Shown here one piece after another: positions 59,901 through 64,000 of a stretch of 64,000 nt of DNA. Numbering within the stretch: position 1 is the stretch's first letter; every line of letters begins with the position of its first letter. The DNA lies in the NCBI GenBank assembly GCA_963693315.1, contig OY856187.1, positions 390,811,269 to 390,875,268 of the forward strand, written 5' to 3'. A program made the translations under genes and the position numbers. The notes under the pieces were generated by a model, which was not told the DNA's origin, ran no database searches, and worked only from the letters and a program-made list of their open reading frames with translations. Source of the stretch: Diogma glabrata (lineage: Eukaryota; Arthropoda; Insecta; Diptera; Cylindrotomidae).

Positions 59901-60643
59901 GTCAGAATTCGAAGGAACTACTAATAGTAAAGGTAATTTGTTTTTATTATATAATTTCATAGCTAGTAATTATTCATTTGTATCGTATTTAAAAACAGTT
60001 AATTCACCCCACGAACAAATTGTTGCTCCAAAACCCCCACCAAGAAGACAAAATCCATTTAATCGTCCAGCTCCTGCTCCTCCACAATGCAATCCAAATA
60101 GTATGACAATATCACCTATCGTTTCATTAAACAATTCTAAATCAGGTAATTACATTTATAATTAAAGTGTTATAATAATTATATTCTTTTTTATATATGT
60201 GTTGTGTCATGTCAATAATTTTTTATTAACTTGCTTGTATTTATGTTTAGTTATTATTTAATTGCGTTTCATAATTAATTATTTTATTTGTATTATATTT
60301 GATATATCTGTGAAGGAAAATTAATTAATTTTATTTTTTTGTATTTTGTTTGTGTTGCCATCCGTTTCCGCAATAAATTAAATTAAATTTAAATAAAAAA
60401 AAAATTTAAAATCAAATATCAAAAGCAACAAACAACTGTGATTTAACAACACCATCGAATAGTATAAATCACACAAAATCAGCTTCATCCACAACTTTAT
60501 TGCAAAAGGACGATAATCTATTTCAAACAGTACATGACCTAATTGGGCAAAAAATTTTGAAAAAATGCAATGATAGGCTAGCTCATAAAAAAATGGATGA
60601 AGGAGCTAAAGAAATTATAAATGCTCCTCTAATAATATTATAA
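44968..60643 (+). CDS. PHETA1: Sesquipedalian/PHETA-type PH-domain adaptor, copy B (4 coding exons)
   Basis: Exons 44968-45169, 59726-59932, 59999-60145 and 60426-60643 (GT-AG, phase 1 at all junctions) give 257 residues, near the human length of about 250. The start 'MKINEKNLCTFAT' opens a PH domain with 'LEGWLNKKGEVNKSW', '[15 protein letters not shown]', 'REPLGVIVLEGCTI' and, across the first intron, '[15 protein letters not shown]' and 'TYSLSAESQDAMELWMKLLT', the last very close to vertebrate sesquipedalians. Exon 3 is proline-rich ('PKPPPRRQNPFNRPAPAPP'). The last exon carries the F&H-type motif 'FQTVHDLIGQ' for OCRL binding. The first intron is 14.6 kb and filled with transposons. The donor at 45170 is chosen because it joins in frame to give CTIELAEE; reading through adds a short hydrophobic tail and a stop. 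Confidence 0.87.
45170..45559. other. Start of intron 1 of sesquipedalian copy B
   Basis: AT-rich; no ORF beyond the spurious exon read-through. Confidence 0.5.
45560..47400 (+). mobile_element. CR1/Jockey-like non-LTR retrotransposon, RT portion
   Basis: RT pieces: 'AMELDGIPLKFIKLILPEIA' (45880 on), 'TSMSDFRPISTLSTWSKAFE', 'FQSVYRQGHSTASALLHI' and 'LALLDFSKAFDCINH'. After a frame change a FADD-equivalent reads 'LYAVDLQLY' (about 46486-46512), so the first catalytic Asp is replaced. The late RT ORF (46654-47340) has 'GLGLIIDPSLSWNDHVN' and the C-terminal conserved tail. It resembles the element at 54.05-57.97 kb more than that at 31.6 kb. Confidence 0.85.
47946..48580. mobile_element. 635-bp hairpin (foldback MITE), arms of 286 bp
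   Basis: Left arm 47946-48231 begins agggcaatgatacatgtaaa; right arm 48295-48580 is its reverse complement with only a few mismatches. The loop is 63 bp. There is no ORF. Flanks give no clear target-site duplication. Confidence 0.95.
48600..50520 (-). mobile_element. Unclassified DNA transposon with transposase-like protein
   Basis: Minus-strand coding in pieces: a basic N-terminal ORF (50437-50225, 70 residues, 'WRKRKAKKIRPNK'), a broken middle, then 49777-49373 with a Cys cluster ('CWQNSCAEC'), and 49370-48703 with 'YQNEVQSALW', 'FVICSDTKKKDKDSIFTF', 'IWSDGPSSEFKNEF' and 'WKYFATSHGKGVIDGVGG'. The acidic and His motifs resemble an RNase-H-fold transposase, and I recall similar proteins repeated in many invertebrate genomes, but I cannot name the superfamily. 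At least three frame breaks are present. The motif TTTGTACGGGAC recurs on both sides. Ends are not defined. Confidence 0.6.
50522..52291. repeat. 885-bp direct tandem duplication
   Basis: Unit 1 is 50522-51406 and unit 2 is 51407-52291. They are almost identical as read (a clear difference is a/g near 51172 versus 52057). Each unit contains one TTTGTACGGGAC copy and a non-LTR 3' end with an A/T tail. Confidence 0.95.
50955..51070 (-). repeat. Dispersed non-LTR 3'-end repeat (also 5845-5960, 51840-51955, 53510-53610)
   Basis: Shares 'gtgtgtcacaacaacacat'-type and 'cccacaacaacatg' blocks with 5845-5960, where it is the 3' UTR of the CR1-like fragment. On the minus strand it ends in a poly(A)-like run at 50938-50952. 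The copy at 53510-53610 is inverted. Confidence 0.75.
52292..54053. other. Intronic, AT-rich, with small hairpins
   Basis: No coding sequence is supported. 53721-53782 forms a near-perfect hairpin (arms aaaacgaatttcaca..). 53510-53610 is the inverted 3'-end repeat named above. Confidence 0.5.
54054..57970 (-). mobile_element. CR1-like non-LTR retrotransposon, near full length, with PHD-type ORF1
   Basis: Minus strand. ORF1 starts with a PHD-like zinc finger (57970-57765: 'IFCDICAKWSHFKCAG', 'KEWLCVSC') and ends with a block near 57100-57230 including 'YLNDNLPPRLAAVAKYARLI'. ORF2 follows with an endonuclease from 56700 ('FNIGHFNTQSLNPR', 'LDLVAVSETWLK', 'RRGGGVALYVS') and RT: 'VSVLLLDFSKAFDSVDH' (about 55470) and 'SLSLNPAKSQALLYNPCSG' (about 55060). 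The RT C-terminus is at 54650-54450. Stops and frameshifts are frequent and the YADD box is not legible. ORF1 with a PHD finger is typical of CR1-type elements. Confidence 0.85.
57985..59350 (-). mobile_element. Helitron helicase-domain remnant
   Basis: The ORF 59310-58849 reads 'LDKFMLLHDITARIAVRLYT', 'CILMVNVPGSISFQQLR' and 'IYNEALPMIDDLCLEIANKV', the stretch before the Pif1-type helicase in animal Helitrons. Further fragments of helicase follow to about 57990 in changing frames. The Walker A region is absent: sequence near 58760 jumps from the pre-helicase to a later helicase part. No Rep domain and no CTRR end were found. Confidence 0.8.
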
Positions 60644-62961
60644 GTAATTTAAAAGAGATAAAATGTCATTAATTTTATAAAAAAAACGAAATATATTATA
60701 TTAAATATGAATATATTTAGATTTAAAGAAAAAATCTATATATACTTAAAATAGTAATTAAAAGGAGATTCAAAGCCGTATACAATTTAAACAGTAAATA
60801 TATTGTAATACAGGTACATGTATTATAATAATGACAAACATCTTATTCAAACCAGTTTATATATTTGTGCTATTCAAATTTATAAATTAAGAAAATGTAA
60901 GTTGATTAATTAGTTATAATTATTTTAAATTTGTTTGTAAAAAACTAAAAGCTAACTTTTTCTAGTAGTTAATTTTTATTCAAAAATCTGCGTGTAAAGG
61001 TAAAAAAGAAAGTTGAGTGAATACAGTTTTTTTGAGTACGTTTGTTAATCTGATTACAATAAATGCAGATTTTGATGCGAATTTGACATTTTTAATTCGA
61101 ATTTAATCTGAACAAACAGCTAGAATTTTTTTTTTGTTGTAAAATGTCACAAATTAGATCACTTTACGCCACCAACCCATTATTTTATAGACAAACCTGT
61201 TTATTTTTAATCAAAACGTTGCCTTTGATGTATAATAACAATTTTTTCGTGTCATCTTTTTCTTAAATTATTATCAAATAAATTCAATTAAAATGAAATT
61301 AATCACGTTCTTAAATCAATATTTGATGACAACAGCTTAAAACATCAACGTGACACATTTATTTGTTCGAAATATAATTATTATTTTTAAGTTCTAATGC
61401 GTTAATATGGCATCGTATGTCTGTAAAGTATAAAGAGAACCTAGAAATATCAAAATTTTATTCTATAACGTTTGGTAATACAACCTGTCGTCCAGATGGG
61501 AACAAAGATTGTATTAACTATGGTTATAGAATCATCTTCCTGGCTGTGTAATCTAACGCCACTTTTCGACTTAGCTCAGTTGCTATTTTGTTCTAGGCTG
61601 ATTCGATAACCAGGTAGTCCTATAAAGGAAAACGGGTCACTATCACTATTTCCCGCGTTATTTAGATACCCAAGTGCTTCCACGCCATATTTTCATCAAT
61701 TTTTTTAAATTTAATTGTCTAAATATTGCTCAAATTTTCCTTTAATTGGTAATGTTGTGTACTTGTATTGATTCTTCATTGAACATTTTAATAATTTGCA
61801 CGTACGGATCCCACCGCTGTCACCATTTAGTTTCGCCATATTCATATATTATTTCACATAAATACGCCACGCAAGAACTGTGTAATTTATATATTTTCAC
61901 TATTAATTTTCAAATCATAATCCTTGTTGAATTCAAATTAAATACTTTTATTTTTTTAATTTATTTTATTACCTTATTGAGTTTAAATACACAACAATTT
62001 TTTTCTAATTACGCTTCTTTTGCTTGATCAATCAGACTCACTTTTGAAACCTAGTATTCCTGTTTTATACTAAATGTCAATTTAATTATTCTAAATAAAA
62101 CCAGGTAATAGCCGATGTTTAGTACTAAATAATGTAGAGACTGGTTATTTAAACACAAATAAATTATTAATTAAATAATTCGGTCGATCGGTTTCAACTT
62201 TTACGTTATCGTCAGAAGCTTACAGAAAACTAAAAATTTAAAGAAATTTATGGTGCACAGTAAATTTCTTATAACGCAAATACAATATGCCAAACAAAAA
62301 TTTATTATTAATATTAACAGAATTATTGAGATCCAATTAAAAAATTTGTTTATTTTTAGAGAAGATTCCGATTTTATAAATGAAAAAAAAGTGAGTGGCG
62401 TTTCTTAACTTAATTAAATATGTACTTTTATTATCTAAAAAAAGGAGTTTCTGAAGGAAAAATTATCATAGTGGACGAGGCAAAATTTTTTAATTATTCG
62501 TATTACTATTTGCAATAATAGGTTGTTTAAAAAACAACCAATTTGTTAAGAAAGAATTTGTTTGTTGAAGTAGAGGAATTTTCTTATCCCAAATAATTTC
62601 ATGGCATCTAACTTAAGACTTTCTTTTCTATATGCATAATACTAAGAGATTTTCATTGAAGGTGCTAGTATGATTTCACTGGTCTGCAGAAAAAAATTTT
62701 TTTTTCCTCCTCATTGTTTTCATGCATGATTACATCATATTTGGTGCTCTTACCACGGAATTTAACATGCAAAAAAATACAGCACATAGATTTTAAATAT
62801 AATGTCCATTTAATTAAAAAACGATATTACTTCAGGAACAACAATTACAAAAAAGTGTAAAAAGACTACGGTCTAAGTTTTACAACGAAAAATGCTAATT
62901 TTACAGTTACAAGTTATAGAAATATCTGTATATTTATCCCATTATGGTAATATAATTCAAG
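60644..62961. other. Intergenic, AT-rich; no gene seen
   Basis: Follows the stop codon of sesquipedalian copy B. The plus ORF at 61746-62027 is low-complexity hydrophobic and not convincing. No repeats of note. Confidence 0.5.
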
Positions 62962-64000
62962 TTATTTTGTAGTTTTTTTTCTTTTCATCGTTTCCATCGA
63001 AGTTTCTCGGCGAATCGACCAACAAAAATCAGCAAGCATTGCTGCTGACCATTTTCCATTGTAGCGTCTTTCAATATGCATAATATCCTGATGAAACCTT
63101 TCACCATGCTCATTTGATACGGCACCGAGATTTTCCGGAAAGAAATCTAAATGCGAGTCCAAAAAATGAATTTTGAGTGACATATTGCTTCCTAAAGCTT
63201 TATAAGCAGAAAGAAGCTCTCGAATGATTTGTCGGTAGTTGTCAGCTTTTGTATTACCTAGAAAATTATGACACACTTTTACAAAAGCCACCCAAGCTTT
63301 TTTTTCAGCTTTGCTCAACTTCGAATTGAAAATTTCATCCCTCATAAGCTCTCGTATTTGCGGACCTACAAAAATCCCTTCTTTCAATTTCGCGTCACTG
63401 ATTCGAGGAAATTTTGTTTTGAGATATTGAAAGCCTGCACCATCCTTGTTCATAGCTTTCACTAAGTTTTTCATTAGCCCCAACTTTATATGAAGTGGTG
63501 GCAAAAAAATTTTGTCACTTGGCACTAGAGGTTCTTGAGATACATTTTTAAGTCCAGGTGTCAAGCTTTTTCTTTGCGGCCAAGTTTTCACTTTGTAATG
63601 CTTGTCTCTTGCGCGACTGTCCCACTCACATAAAAAACAGCAAAACTTGGTGTATCCTCCTTGTAATCCAGTAAGTATAGCGACAACTTTTAAGTCAGCA
63701 CAAATATTCCATAGGTATTGAGAATATTTTATTTTTTCAAGTAATACCTCCAGATTTGCATAATTTTCTTTCATGTTTGTTGCATGTGCTAGAGGCACTG
63801 ATGGGTATTTATTTCCATTGTGAAGTAAAACGGCTTTCAAACTAATCTTCGACGCATCAATAAAAAGTCTCCATTCGTCAGAATTTTCTGGAAAACTCAG
63901 TTCTTCAAGAAGCCCTGCAGCATCATTACAATATACTAAATCATTTTCTTTGGAAAAGTAACTCGTAAAATCTTCTTGTCTTGTGCGAAAATATGAGACT
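62962..64000 (-). CDS. Uncharacterised repeat-associated protein, partial (runs off the window)
   Basis: The minus-strand frame is open from the stop at 62962 to the window edge, so the true start is beyond 64000 (the first Met of the 292-residue piece is really a TTG inside the ORF). Visible blocks: 'FIDASKISLKAVLLHNGN', 'GYTKFCCFLCEWDSRARDKHY', 'LPPLHIKLGLMKNLVKAMN', 'EGIFVGPQIRELMRD' and 'HFLDSHLDFFPENLGAVSNEHGERFHQDI'. I recall near-identical proteins annotated many times per genome in arthropods, without a known role, which points to a mobile-element origin. The Cys pairs suggest a zinc-binding part. No frameshift is seen in about 1 kb, unlike the other elements here, so this copy may be young. 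Confidence 0.6.
   Translation of the reverse strand, partial: VSYFRTRQEDFTSYFSKENDLVYCNDAAGLLEELSFPENSDEWRLFIDASKISLKAVLLHNGNKYPSVPLAHATNMKENYANLEVLLEKIKYSQYLWNICADLKVVAILTGLQGGYTKFCCFLCEWDSRARDKHYKVKTWPQRKSLTPGLKNVSQEPLVPSDKIFLPPLHIKLGLMKNLVKAMNKDGAGFQYLKTKFPRISDAKLKEGIFVGPQIRELMRDEIFNSKLSKAEKKAWVAFVKVCHNFLGNTKADNYRQIIRELLSAYKALGSNMSLKIHFLDSHLDFFPENLGAVSNEHGERFHQDIMHIERRYNGKWSAAMLADFCWSIRRETSMETMKRKKTTK

Overview
This is a transposon-rich, AT-rich window from an animal nuclear genome, almost certainly an arthropod and most likely an insect. Five spliced eukaryotic genes with canonical GT-AG introns can be followed, separated and interrupted by insect-type retrotransposons (BEL/Pao, Ty3/gypsy, CR1/Jockey-like, I/LOA-like with RNase H, RTE), a Helitron, foldback elements and an unclassified DNA transposon. 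The insect order cannot be fixed from the sequence alone.

Layout. 1-440 is the tail of a BEL/Pao element. 1795-4428 (minus) is complete Mcm3 in four exons. It is head-to-head with Arl6IP1 (plus, 4886-15320), and the 457 bp between the two start codons holds an E2F-type site. Arl6IP1 has a 9.7 kb second intron filled with retrotransposon debris and a (GA)n tract. 16591-43094 (minus) is Rad17: seven small exons fall into a 3' group (16.6-17.6 kb) and a 5' group (42.3-43.1 kb), separated by a 24.7 kb intron. That intron holds Jockey, RTE, CR1, gypsy and I/LOA-like elements, a parvovirus(densovirus)-like insertion, and a complete small PH-domain gene on the opposite strand (28649-30131).

The PH-domain gene is a sesquipedalian (PHETA/FAM109)-type endosomal adaptor. 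A second copy lies on the plus strand at 44968-60643, divergent from the Rad17 5' end. The two copies share upstream sequence, a 5'-UTR intron, splice phases and intron sequence next to the second coding exon, so they arose by segmental duplication. Copy A has lost a proline-rich exon that copy B keeps. Copy B is stretched by a 14.6 kb intron containing two CR1-like elements, a DNA transposon with repeated subterminal motifs, a 635 bp hairpin element, an 885 bp tandem duplication and a Helitron helicase remnant.

60.65-62.96 kb shows no gene. The window ends inside a minus-strand ORF (62962-64000) of a protein type that looks like a repeat-associated family of arthropod genomes.

Functionally, Mcm3 (replicative helicase) and Rad17 (9-1-1 clamp loader) belong to DNA replication and checkpoint control. 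Arl6IP1 shapes ER membrane, and sesquipedalian proteins act in endosome recycling with OCRL. Nothing suggests these genes form a coordinated unit beyond the two divergent promoters. The least ordinary parts are the nested and duplicated sesquipedalian genes, the densovirus-like insertion in an RTE element, and the DNA transposon with its subterminal repeats.
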